Below are positions 1 to 5,250 of a stretch of DNA of 7,667 nt, piece after piece. The position numbers and the translations under genes are program-made. The notes under the pieces were generated by a model. It saw nothing but the letters and a program-made list of their open reading frames with translations, was not told the DNA's origin and searched no databases. The DNA is taken from the NCBI GenBank assembly GCA_013140955.1, contig JABFRY010000162.1, positions 1 to 7,667 on the forward strand, in the 5' to 3' direction. Position 1 is the first letter of the stretch; every line of letters begins with the position of its first letter. The DNA comes from Acidobacteriota bacterium (GTDB taxonomy: Bacteria; Acidobacteriota; Vicinamibacteria; Vicinamibacterales; UBA2999).

Positions 1-20
1 AGGCGCGGACGGCCGCGAGC

Positions 21-1154
21 TCACGGCTCCACCTCGAGTGCGGCCAGGATCCTGGGCGAGATGTACCGCTGGTCGCGCGCGAAGCGGTCGAGGGCACCCG
101 CTCGCCGAAGGGCCTGACGCGCCTCGGCGCTGCTCGAGGCGTCCCGCTCGCCGGTCACCACGAGCGCGGCGAGGCTGCACGCGTAGTAGAACTGCGCCAG
201 CGGCGATAACGTCTGCCCTGCGACGACCTGGCGCAGGACCCCTTCCGCCACCGCATAGTTGCCCCGCAGGAACGCGGCCACGGCAGCCCGCTCGCCCGAT
301 GCCGCGGTCATGGCATCAAGGGTCGCCCTCGGAGGCGGCGGCACGATGACGGCGTCGGCCTTCGCGACCTCGGCGCTCGCGGGCGGCGGGATGGCCGCGG
401 GGGAAAGACGCGGTGCCGCCGGTGATGCGGCAGGCGGAGCCGTAGCGGCGGCTGTCGTCAGGGGTGCGGTCGCCGCCTGTGCGGTCGGGGGCGAGGGCGG
501 CGGACCCTGCGCACCCGTGATGGCCTCGGCAGCCAGTGTGCCTGCCGCTCCGGCCGCGGGCTCCCCAGGGGACGGCTGCTGTGCCGCCAGCGCCGCTGTC
601 GCACGCTGCTCGATCTGCTGATTGAATGCCTGGACGCGTGCAGGGTTCGTCCCGAGCCGCGCGGCCTCGGCGGCCGCTGCCCGCGCACCGTCGACATCAC
701 CAGCGGCCAGCCGCTGCTCCGCGCTCTGCAGCGACACTTCGAAGGCCGCGCGCGTGGACTGCGTGACGAACGCGTCGTACAGACGGTCGCCCGACTGGAC
801 GAGGCGCGCCTGTCGTACTCGGTCAAATGCGGCATTCGCGTCCTGGTGACGGCCGACTTCGAGATAGGCGAGCCCGAGGTAGTAGTCCGGGTTGAACGCG
901 TCCACCCGGTCACCGTAGAACAGCACCCGGCGAGCCGGGCCTGGTGCGCCCTGTGTGGACTGCTCGAGACTCTCGATTGCGTCCTGCCACTGCCCCGCCT
1001 CGACGGCGCGCAGGCCGTCGTCGTAGGCCTGGTACCACAGGCGGCGGGCGGCTTGCTGCGCCGAGGCGCTGTACCCACCCAGCACACCCGCAGCCACCCC
1101 ACACGCGACCAGCAGGGTCAGCAGGGAACGCCCCCTGCCCTCTCGTCTGCTCAC
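21..1154 (-). CDS. Membrane-anchored or exported TPR-repeat protein with Ala/Pro-rich linker
   Basis: Seen: 377 residues from a GTG start. Residues 1-9 are Arg-rich and 10-32 are hydrophobic, ending in a SASA stretch, so this is an uncleaved anchor or a signal peptide. TPR-like helical pairs follow at about 40-67 (RLWYQAYDDGLRAVEAGQW), 88-115 (NPDYYLGLAYLEVGRHQDAN) and 142-166. An Ala/Pro/Thr linker spans about 192-276. A second helical domain at 277-377 has another TPR-like unit (FLRGNYAVAEGVLRQVV). The open frame continues upstream to 1691, but only from 1154 onward does it look like protein; an AGGA lies just upstream of the GTG. Known: TPR domains are protein-protein scaffolds. Inferred: an envelope scaffold or assembly protein; no enzymatic motif is visible. 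It is divergent from the VanZ-like gene. The TPR call is firm and the specific role is unknown. Confidence 0.82.
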   Translation of the reverse strand: MSRREGRGRSLLTLLVACGVAAGVLGGYSASAQQAARRLWYQAYDDGLRAVEAGQWQDAIESLEQSTQGAPGPARRVLFYGDRVDAFNPDYYLGLAYLEVGRHQDANAAFDRVRQARLVQSGDRLYDAFVTQSTRAAFEVSLQSAEQRLAAGDVDGARAAAAEAARLGTNPARVQAFNQQIEQRATAALAAQQPSPGEPAAGAAGTLAAEAITGAQGPPPSPPTAQAATAPLTTAAATAPPAASPAAPRLSPAAIPPPASAEVAKADAVIVPPPPRATLDAMTAASGERAAVAAFLRGNYAVAEGVLRQVVAGQTLSPLAQFYYACSLAALVVTGERDASSSAEARQALRRAGALDRFARDQRYISPRILAALEVEP

Positions 1155-1175
1155 CGTCCTGGCCCCGTGGTGCTG

Positions 1176-1211
1176 CGCTTCACCGTACGCCTCACAGTCC
1201 GCTTCACAGTC
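1176..1211. repeat. Three 12-bp imperfect direct repeats in the TPR gene leader
   Basis: Read on the minus strand the units are GACTGTGAAGCG, GACTGTGAGGCG and TACGGTGAAGCG, head to tail without gaps. They share the core GTGARGCG. They lie 22-57 bp upstream of the GTG start, probably at the 5' end of the transcript. The spacing is close to one helical turn, as in arrays of binding half-sites, but simple tandem duplication is equally possible. Confidence 0.75.
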
Positions 1212-1215
1212 CTGC

Positions 1216-1244
1216 ACTCTAGCGCCGCCCCGGCACCACCGCAA
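1216..1244 (-). promoter_or_regulatory. Possible sigma70-type promoter for the TPR protein gene
   Basis: On the minus strand, TTGCGG (1239-1244) is followed after 17 bp by TAGAGT (1216-1221). This would start transcription near 1209, giving a leader of about 55 nt that begins inside the 12-bp repeats. The match to consensus is partial (TTG in the -35, four of six bases in the -10), so this is a weak call supported mainly by correct spacing and position. Confidence 0.3.
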
Positions 1245-1331
1245 GGCGGTACGCGGTCCGTGCGACCATGCGTCGGGGTGCGTCAGCGGGCGATCGGAAG
1301 CGAAGGGACGGGTGAGGAGGCAGGATCCGGG

Positions 1332-1727
1332 ATGCGATGGCCCTGGGCGTGGGTGGCGTGGTGGGTCGTCTGGCTGGGCATCGGGGTGCCGTGGCGGCAC
1401 CTCGGACCACGCCCCTACTGGGCACGGGTGGCCTGGATCCCGTTCCAGTTCTTCCGCGCGGGCGACGCCTTTCGCAATGTGGTGTTCTTCGTGCCGTTCG
1501 GCTACCTCGCCCGGCGAGCCGGTCATCACCCGTTGGCGGTGCTGGCCTGGGGTCTGGCCATCTCCCTGCTGACGGAACTGCTCCAGGTCTTCACAACGGA
1601 GCGCTACCCCAACGCGACCGACGTGGTGATGAACGTCGCCGGAACGGTGCTCGGCATTGGTGTCGCGCACATCCGGTCGCGCCCAGCGCACGGCAGACCT
1701 GGGCGACCTCCAGGGCCTCCTGATTGA
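1332..1727 (+). CDS. VanZ-like family membrane protein
   Basis: Seen: 131 residues from an ATG preceded by GAGGAGG at 1314-1320 (11-nt spacing). Hydrophobic segments lie at about 6-20, 48-60, 68-88 and 98-113. Residues 47-59 (FRNVVFFVPFGYL) match the family's N-x(4)-F-x-P-x-G block. Residues 79-85 (LLTELLQ) and 91-108 (an R-x(5)-D-x(3)-N-x(2)-G-x(3)-G pattern) match its second and third conserved blocks. The C-terminus from about 115 is a short basic, Pro-rich tail. Known: VanZ, from glycopeptide resistance clusters, gives low-level teicoplanin resistance by an unclear route; most chromosomal homologues are uncharacterised and not resistance genes. Nothing nearby (no vanA, vanH or vanX) suggests glycopeptide resistance. 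The frame is open upstream to 846 but that part is antisense to the TPR gene. Family assignment is good; function is open. Confidence 0.85.
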   Translation: MRWPWAWVAWWVVWLGIGVPWRHLGPRPYWARVAWIPFQFFRAGDAFRNVVFFVPFGYLARRAGHHPLAVLAWGLAISLLTELLQVFTTERYPNATDVVMNVAGTVLGIGVAHIRSRPAHGRPGRPPGPPD

Positions 1728-1742
1728 GGGCCTCCTGGTTGA
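1713..1742. repeat. 15-bp tandem repeat across the vanZ-like stop codon
   Basis: Two units, GGGCCTCCTGATTGA and GGGCCTCCTGGTTGA, differ at one base. In the VanZ frame each unit reads Gly-Pro-Pro-Asp/Gly-stop, so copy-number change would not extend the protein. Looser similarity continues on both sides. On the opposite strand the region reads as repeats of Glu-Ala-Leu-Asn-Gln. Confidence 0.85.
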
Positions 1743-1800
1743 GTGCTTCGTGTACCTGCCTCGTTGGTCGAGTGGCCTCCTGCGCTGGTGCGGACCTCCT

Positions 1801-1820
1801 CGGTGCGCGCGTGTGCGCCG
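1801..1820. terminator. Possible hairpin between convergent genes
   Basis: CGGTGCGC (1801-1808) can pair with GTGCGCCG (1813-1820) around a 4-nt loop, giving eight pairs of which two are G-U. It lies between the VanZ-like stop (1727) and the stop of the minus-strand small gene (1825), just beyond the latter. There is no T-run on either side, so it would be an atypical terminator. Confidence 0.3.
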
Positions 1821-1824
1821 TCAC

Positions 1825-2034
1825 TCAGTGGGCAATCTCGGCAACCGCGTCCTCCTCGCACGCCCGCAGTTCCAGCAGCCGCGACTGAACGTAGGCGGCG
1901 GCCAGCATCGGCAGGAGCTGGTGGCGGTCAGGGCGACCGGCCAGCCGCAGCCGGTGGCCACGCTTCATGTCCGGGGCGTCGGGCTGGGCCAGCAGCTCGA
2001 CCAGGGCCTGTCGCCGCTCGATATCCGCAAGCAT
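1825..2034 (-). CDS. Small hypothetical protein, 69 residues
   Basis: I do not recognise this family. Seen: ATG at 2034 with a strong GGAGGA ribosome site 8 nt upstream (2043-2048), strongly G/C-biased third codon positions, and a TGA stop. The protein is soluble, charged and mostly helical, beginning MLADIERRQALVELLAQPDA, with one Cys (in LRACEED) and an acidic C-terminus; no membrane segment or signal peptide. The central stretch (MKRGHRLRLAGRPDRHQLL) is basic. It is divergent from the DUF302 gene and convergent with the VanZ-like gene. The frame continues after the stop with a GTG directly behind the TGA (see findings). The gene call rests on the ribosome site and codon bias; function is unknown. 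Confidence 0.65.
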   Translation of the reverse strand: MLADIERRQALVELLAQPDAPDMKRGHRLRLAGRPDRHQLLPMLAAAYVQSRLLELRACEEDAVAEIAH

Positions 2035-2042
2035 CGTCGATG

Positions 2043-2048
2043 TCCTCC
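2043..2048 (-). promoter_or_regulatory. Ribosome binding site that fixes the start of the 69-residue protein
   Basis: The minus strand reads GGAGGA 8 nt before the ATG at 2034. This is the main reason to choose that start over the open frame extending to about 2115, whose upstream codons look non-coding. Confidence 0.7.
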
Positions 2049-2208
2049 GCCCGCCCCTTGAGCAAACGCCCGGCCATCGACTCGACGCGGAGAAGACGCC
2101 AAACCCCTGCGACAACGCCCCGGAAATCTTCCGCCTTTCGCCAAAGTCTTCCCGGATGCAGAATTAAGCCGGAAGCCGTGTGGATTTGACAGGCCGCTCG
2201 CACAATCT

Positions 2209-2237
2209 GCCCCCGCGGGGGCCACACCCCTGGGGGG
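2209..2237 (+). promoter_or_regulatory. GC palindrome and alternating C/G tracts over the DUF302 ribosome site
   Basis: A perfect 14-bp palindrome, GCCCCCGCGGGGGC (2209-2222), is followed by CCCC (2227-2230) and GGGGGG (2232-2237). The last G-run is the only Shine-Dalgarno candidate, 6 nt before the GTG at 2244. Each G-tract can pair with either C-tract, so the leader could fold with the ribosome site free or covered. The palindrome could instead be a DNA operator. Base content is seen; any regulatory role is inferred. The rest of 2035-2208 shows no convincing promoter. Confidence 0.4.
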
Positions 2238-2243
2238 ACCACC

Positions 2244-2651
2244 GTGACCGCTGCCCTGACGACGACGCGCTACGGCTACATCAAGCACCTGCCCGGGCGT
2301 GCATTCGCCGAGGTGCGGACACGGGTTGCTGAGGCGCTCAAAGCCGAAGGGTTCGGCGTCCTCACCGAAATCGACGTCCAGGCCACGCTCAAGCAGAAGC
2401 TGGACGTCGACATGGGGCGCTACCTGATCCTCGGGGCGTGCAATCCGCACCTGGCGCATCGCGCGCTGGGCGCCGAAGCCGCCATCGGGTTGCTGCTTCC
2501 CTGCAACGTCTGCCTCTGGGAGGAGGCTGCGGCCGTGGTCGTGGCCATCGCCCGCCCGGACGCCATGTTCGAGCTGGTAGCCAACCCGGCGGTCGCCGAC
2601 GTGGCGCGTGAAGCCGATGAGCGGCTCCGACGCGCCCTCGACGCGCTCTGA
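2244..2651 (+). CDS. DUF302 domain protein
   Basis: Seen: 135 residues from a GTG, with no signal peptide or membrane segment. The family blocks are in order: GFGVLTEIDVQATLKQKL (36-53), LGACNPHLAHRALGAE (63-78) and IGLLLPCNVCLWEE (81-94), matching the usual gfgvltEiDv, CNP and lPCNV signatures of DUF302. The protein is the domain alone, at full family length. Residues 87-90 form a C-x-x-C (CNVC); in homologues I recall, the second Cys is often a hydrophobic residue. With C66 and H69 this gives three Cys and one His that could bind metal or act in redox chemistry (inference). Known: a small alpha/beta fold of unknown function, often near stress or metal genes. It is first in a same-strand run with the GH19 and glycosyltransferase genes, 83 bp ahead of the former. 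Alternative in-frame Met starts lie too deep in the domain. Confidence 0.9.
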   Translation: MTAALTTTRYGYIKHLPGRAFAEVRTRVAEALKAEGFGVLTEIDVQATLKQKLDVDMGRYLILGACNPHLAHRALGAEAAIGLLLPCNVCLWEEAAAVVVAIARPDAMFELVANPAVADVAREADERLRRALDAL

Positions 2652-2683
2652 GCCGCCGGGGCACACGCGCTCATCCATCGTCC

Positions 2684-2705
2684 CGACACGACACGACACG
2701 ACACG
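2684..2705. repeat. Pentanucleotide microsatellite (CGACA)4
   Basis: Four perfect CGACA units (2684-2703) followed by a degenerate fifth (CGACT, 2704-2708). It lies in the 83-bp gap between the DUF302 stop and the GH19 start, ending about 14 bp upstream of the GH19 ribosome site (CGGAGA, 2722-2727). Slippage would alter leader length, not coding sequence. Confidence 0.9.
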
Positions 2706-2734
2706 ACTCGCCCCGTCCATCCGGAGACTCCCTC

Positions 2735-3529
2735 ATGTGTATCGCACGCAGCGTCGGCACGAGCGGCACCAACGACGTGACCGACGTCATGGTGTTTCAG
2801 GCGCTCTTCAACCTCAACGTGGCACGCTTCCCGGCACCCCGGCCCGCGCCGCTCAAAGTCGACGGGCGCATCGGGGCAAAGACCATCGGCGCCATCGAGG
2901 CGTTCGAACGGGTGGTGATGCGGCTGCGCGACTCCGACGGCATGCTGGCGCCAGGCGATGCCACCGTGAAGGCGCTGCTCAAGGGCCTGCCCCCTGGACC
3001 GGTGAAGGAGAAGCTGGGCGTGGTGATGCCGCGGGCGCTCCCGTTGTCGCTCAACCGGTTCTACGAGCCGCTGGTGGCGGGCATGAAGCGCCATCAGATC
3101 ACCACCCCGCTCCGCATCGCGCACTTCATCGCGCAGATCGCGCACGAGAGCGCGTCGTTCCGCTACACCGAGGAGATCGCCAGCGGCGCGGCCTACGAAG
3201 GGCGCGCCGATCTGGGCAATATCGCGGAGGGAGACGGGCCCCGCTTCAAGGGCCGTGGTCTCATCCAGCTGACGGGACGCGGCAACTACACCGCCTATAG
3301 CGAGGCGACCGGCATCGACTATCTGCGCGCACCGCAGAAGATCGCGAGCGACCCGTTCGCCGCGGCCGACGTCGCGTGCTGGTTCTGGGCCACGCACGCC
3401 CTCAACACACTGGCCGACCGCGACGACGTGAAGGCCGTGACCCGGCGTATCAACGGGGGCTACAACGGCCTCGACGACCGCGTCGAGTACCTCGGACGGG
3501 CGAAGGCCGTGCTGGGGGCCAGGCCCTGA
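2735..3529 (+). CDS. GH19 chitinase/lysozyme-like hydrolase with N-terminal peptidoglycan-binding domain
   Basis: Seen: 264 residues, ATG preceded by CGGAGA at 2722-2727. Residues 8-84 form a peptidoglycan-binding-like module (TDVMVFQALFNLN, then KVDGRIGAKTIGAIEAFERVV). Residues 103-262 are a GH19 domain of the bacterial/phage endolysin type: FIAQIAHESASFRYTEE (131-147) with probable catalytic acid E138 and second Glu E146 or E147, YEGR (154-157), GPRFKGRGLIQLTGRGNY (168-185), WFWAT (216-220) and RRINGGYNGLDDR (237-249). Known: family members cut beta-1,4 links in chitin or peptidoglycan. Given the binding module, peptidoglycan is the likelier substrate. There is no signal peptide, so export would need a holin, lysis or a secretion system. 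It is followed after 4 bp by a glycosyltransferase. No phage genes adjoin it, so it may be a domesticated endolysin or a toxin-like effector; no immunity gene is evident. Confidence 0.9.
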   Translation: MCIARSVGTSGTNDVTDVMVFQALFNLNVARFPAPRPAPLKVDGRIGAKTIGAIEAFERVVMRLRDSDGMLAPGDATVKALLKGLPPGPVKEKLGVVMPRALPLSLNRFYEPLVAGMKRHQITTPLRIAHFIAQIAHESASFRYTEEIASGAAYEGRADLGNIAEGDGPRFKGRGLIQLTGRGNYTAYSEATGIDYLRAPQKIASDPFAAADVACWFWATHALNTLADRDDVKAVTRRINGGYNGLDDRVEYLGRAKAVLGARP

Positions 3530-3533
3530 GCCG

Positions 3534-4787
3534 ATGCGCATCCTGCTGCTCTCGCCCCGGCCGTTCTACCCCGCCAACACCGGCGGGCGGATCCGGTCGT
3601 CGAAGCTGGTCGAACAGCTCGCCCGCTGGCACGAGCTGACCATCGCCTGTTTCGAGAGCGCGCAGGACGATCCCGCGCAGTTCGAACGCATGCGCGCCAC
3701 CTGCGCGCGGCTCGAGCGGGTGCCCTGGCACGAGACACCCCGCTATTCGGCGGCCTTCTACACGGAACTGGCCACGAGCCTGCCGAGCCCGTTGCCCTAC
3801 ACCGTCCGCAAGTACCGAAGCGAGGCCATGCAGGAGCGCCTGCGGTCCCTGCTGAGGGAGACGCCCTACGACCTGCTCGTGTGCGACTTCCTGCAGCCGG
3901 CCATCAATTGCCTCGACCTGCCGATCCGACCCAAGGTGCTCTTCCAACACAACGTGGAGGCCATGATCCGGGCACGGCAGGCGACGCATGCCGAGAGCCT
4001 CGCTGCCCGGATCTATTTCCGGCAGGATGCCTGGAAACTCGCCCGCTTCGAGGCGCGCGCCGCGAAGGCGTTCGACCACTGCATCATGGTGAGCGAGGAC
4101 GATTGCCGCACCATGGCCGACGCCTACGGCGTGCACCACACGTCGGCCATTCCCATTGCGGTGGACACCGACTACTTCAGGCCGCGGCCTGAGGACGAGG
4201 GCGAGGCGCCGGAGCTGGTCTTCCTCGGGTCGATGGACTGGATGCCCAACCAGGATGCCGTCTCCCTGCTGGCGTCGGAGATCCTGCCCCGGGTCCGCCG
4301 CCAGGTGCCGGCCACACTCACCGTCGTGGGTCGCAATCCCCCGGCCTCCGTGCAGGCACTCGCGGAACAGCCTGGCATCACCATCACGGGCACGGTGCCC
4401 GACGTGAGGCCCTTCCTGGCACGGGCGCACCTGGTCGTCGTGCCCCTGCGGTTCGGCGGCGGGACGCGCATCAAGATCTTCGAGGCGATGGCCATGGGAC
4501 GGGCTGTCGTCTCCACCACCATCGGCGCCGAGGGTCTGCCGGTCACCGACGGTCGCGACATCGCGCTCGCCGACGGGCCGGAGCGATTCGCGGAGGTCGT
4601 GGTGTCGCTGCTGCGGGACCGCGCCACGCGGGTGCGCCTCGGCGACGCGGCCCGTCAGCAGGCGCTCGATGGGTACAGCTGGACGGCGGCCGCCGCCGCC
4701 TTCTCGTCCACCTGCGAAGCGTTGGTGGAGCGCACCAGGGCGGCTGCTACCAGTACGCGATCATCCGGCCCGCCGTCACCGCGGTGA
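3534..4787 (+). CDS. GT4-type glycosyltransferase, exopolysaccharide-system (TIGR03087-like)
   Basis: Seen: 417 residues. The N-terminal Rossmann domain begins MRILLLSPRPFYPANTGGRI with the G-G-R donor/acceptor loop at 17-19 and VLFQHNVEAMI at 135-145. The C-terminal domain has LVFLGSMDWMPNQDAV (228-243), TLTVVGRNPP (261-270), and RFGGGTRIKIFEAMAMGRAVVS (306-327), where E317 is the conserved nucleotide-sugar Glu; GAEGL (331-335) follows. The usual first Glu of the E-x7-E motif is replaced by Gly in the GGGT segment, which I recall as normal for this branch. Known: GT4 enzymes are retaining transferases acting at the cytoplasmic face of the membrane; this branch occurs in PEP-CTERM/EpsH-associated exopolysaccharide clusters. 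Start ATG is 4 bp past the GH19 stop, implying translational coupling. The last 41 bp overlap the convergent DUF6644 gene, and residues from about 400 form a low-complexity Ala/Ser/Pro tail. The specific sugar is unknown. Confidence 0.9.
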   Translation: MRILLLSPRPFYPANTGGRIRSSKLVEQLARWHELTIACFESAQDDPAQFERMRATCARLERVPWHETPRYSAAFYTELATSLPSPLPYTVRKYRSEAMQERLRSLLRETPYDLLVCDFLQPAINCLDLPIRPKVLFQHNVEAMIRARQATHAESLAARIYFRQDAWKLARFEARAAKAFDHCIMVSEDDCRTMADAYGVHHTSAIPIAVDTDYFRPRPEDEGEAPELVFLGSMDWMPNQDAVSLLASEILPRVRRQVPATLTVVGRNPPASVQALAEQPGITITGTVPDVRPFLARAHLVVVPLRFGGGTRIKIFEAMAMGRAVVSTTIGAEGLPVTDGRDIALADGPERFAEVVVSLLRDRATRVRLGDAARQQALDGYSWTAAAAAFSSTCEALVERTRAAATSTRSSGPPSPR

Positions 4788-5232
4788 GCCACGCCAGCAG
4801 GGACACGCCTCCCATGGCGGCCAGCCGGCGTGTCTCCCGCGCGGAGAGCGGACGCAGCCCCTTCTCCCGCCAGGCCGCCGTGCGCCGCAGCACCACCGCG
4901 TTTGCGACGCCCACCGCGACCACCGGCAGCTTCACGTACAGAAAGCCGTTCCCGACGTAGTCGGTGGCATTGGTCGCCAGCAGCGCCGTACCTGTCAGCA
5001 AGGCCACCACACAGCCGGCGGCGGCCAGCGGCTCGATCGGTCGCGCCAGGCTGGCAAGCGGCACCTGGCGCCAGGCGCCGAGCAGGCGAAGGTCGAGGAC
5101 GAGCAGGGAGCCGAAGAGCGTGGCGATCGCCAGGATGTGCAGCAGGTTGACGACCGGGTAGGTCCAGGCGCCCGACTCGCGCATGGCCATCCCCAGCGTC
5201 GATCCCTGCAGCCAGGCGAAGACGTCTCCCAC
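4747..5232 (-). CDS. DUF6644 family four-helix membrane protein
   Basis: Seen: 161 residues from GTG. After a short amphipathic start (WLQGSTLGMAMRESGAWTYP), four hydrophobic helices lie at about 25-48 (with H32), 67-87, 97-116 and 139-160. The pattern LQ-S-G-x(5)-S-x-W-x-YP-x(3)-LH and Y-x-GN-x-F-x(2)-K (92-101) fits what I recall of DUF6644. Arg-rich loops at 116-137 probably face the cytoplasm. Known: no established function. H32, buried in helix 1, is a candidate haem or metal ligand (inference). Start choice: GTG at 5232, with AGG six bases upstream; the stop of DUF6152 lies 18 bp upstream, so the pair is very likely one operon. The 3' end overlaps the glycosyltransferase gene by 41 bp. 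Confidence 0.8.
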   Translation of the reverse strand: MGDVFAWLQGSTLGMAMRESGAWTYPVVNLLHILAIATLFGSLLVLDLRLLGAWRQVPLASLARPIEPLAAAGCVVALLTGTALLATNATDYVGNGFLYVKLPVVAVGVANAVVLRRTAAWREKGLRPLSARETRRLAAMGGVSLLAWLTAVTAGRMIAYW

Positions 5233-5250
5233 GCGCGCCTGCGTCTCCGC

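Noticed and set aside
846..1331. Upstream extension of the VanZ-like frame to 846
   Set aside because: Antisense to the TPR coding region; the family domain and ribosome site both indicate the ATG at 1332.
1155..1691. N-terminal extension of the TPR gene to 1691 on the minus strand
   Set aside because: It is antisense to the well-supported VanZ-like gene and its translation is low-complexity His/Arg/Pro; the hydrophobic anchor starts right after the GTG at 1154.
1332..1727. VanZ-like gene as evidence of a glycopeptide-resistance cluster
   Set aside because: Solo VanZ-like genes are widespread, and no other van gene or two-component system is in the window.
2186..2191. Perfect TTGACA upstream of DUF302
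   Set aside because: No -10-like hexamer at 16-18 bp; that position is the CCCCC palindrome. The nearest AT-rich hexamer, CACAAT, is only 9 bp away.
2735..3529. GH19 hydrolase as evidence of a prophage
   Set aside because: No holin, tail, capsid, integrase or attachment site is visible; flanking genes are ordinary chromosomal families.
2420..3541. 373-codon open frame on the minus strand opposite DUF302 and GH19
   Set aside because: Translation has the His/Arg/Gly composition typical of antisense frames in GC-rich DNA and no family motif; the plus strand has two recognisable proteins.
3450..4430. 326-codon minus-strand frame opposite the glycosyltransferase
   Set aside because: Antisense shadow of a clear GT4 gene; no motif, and composition rich in His, Arg and Gly.
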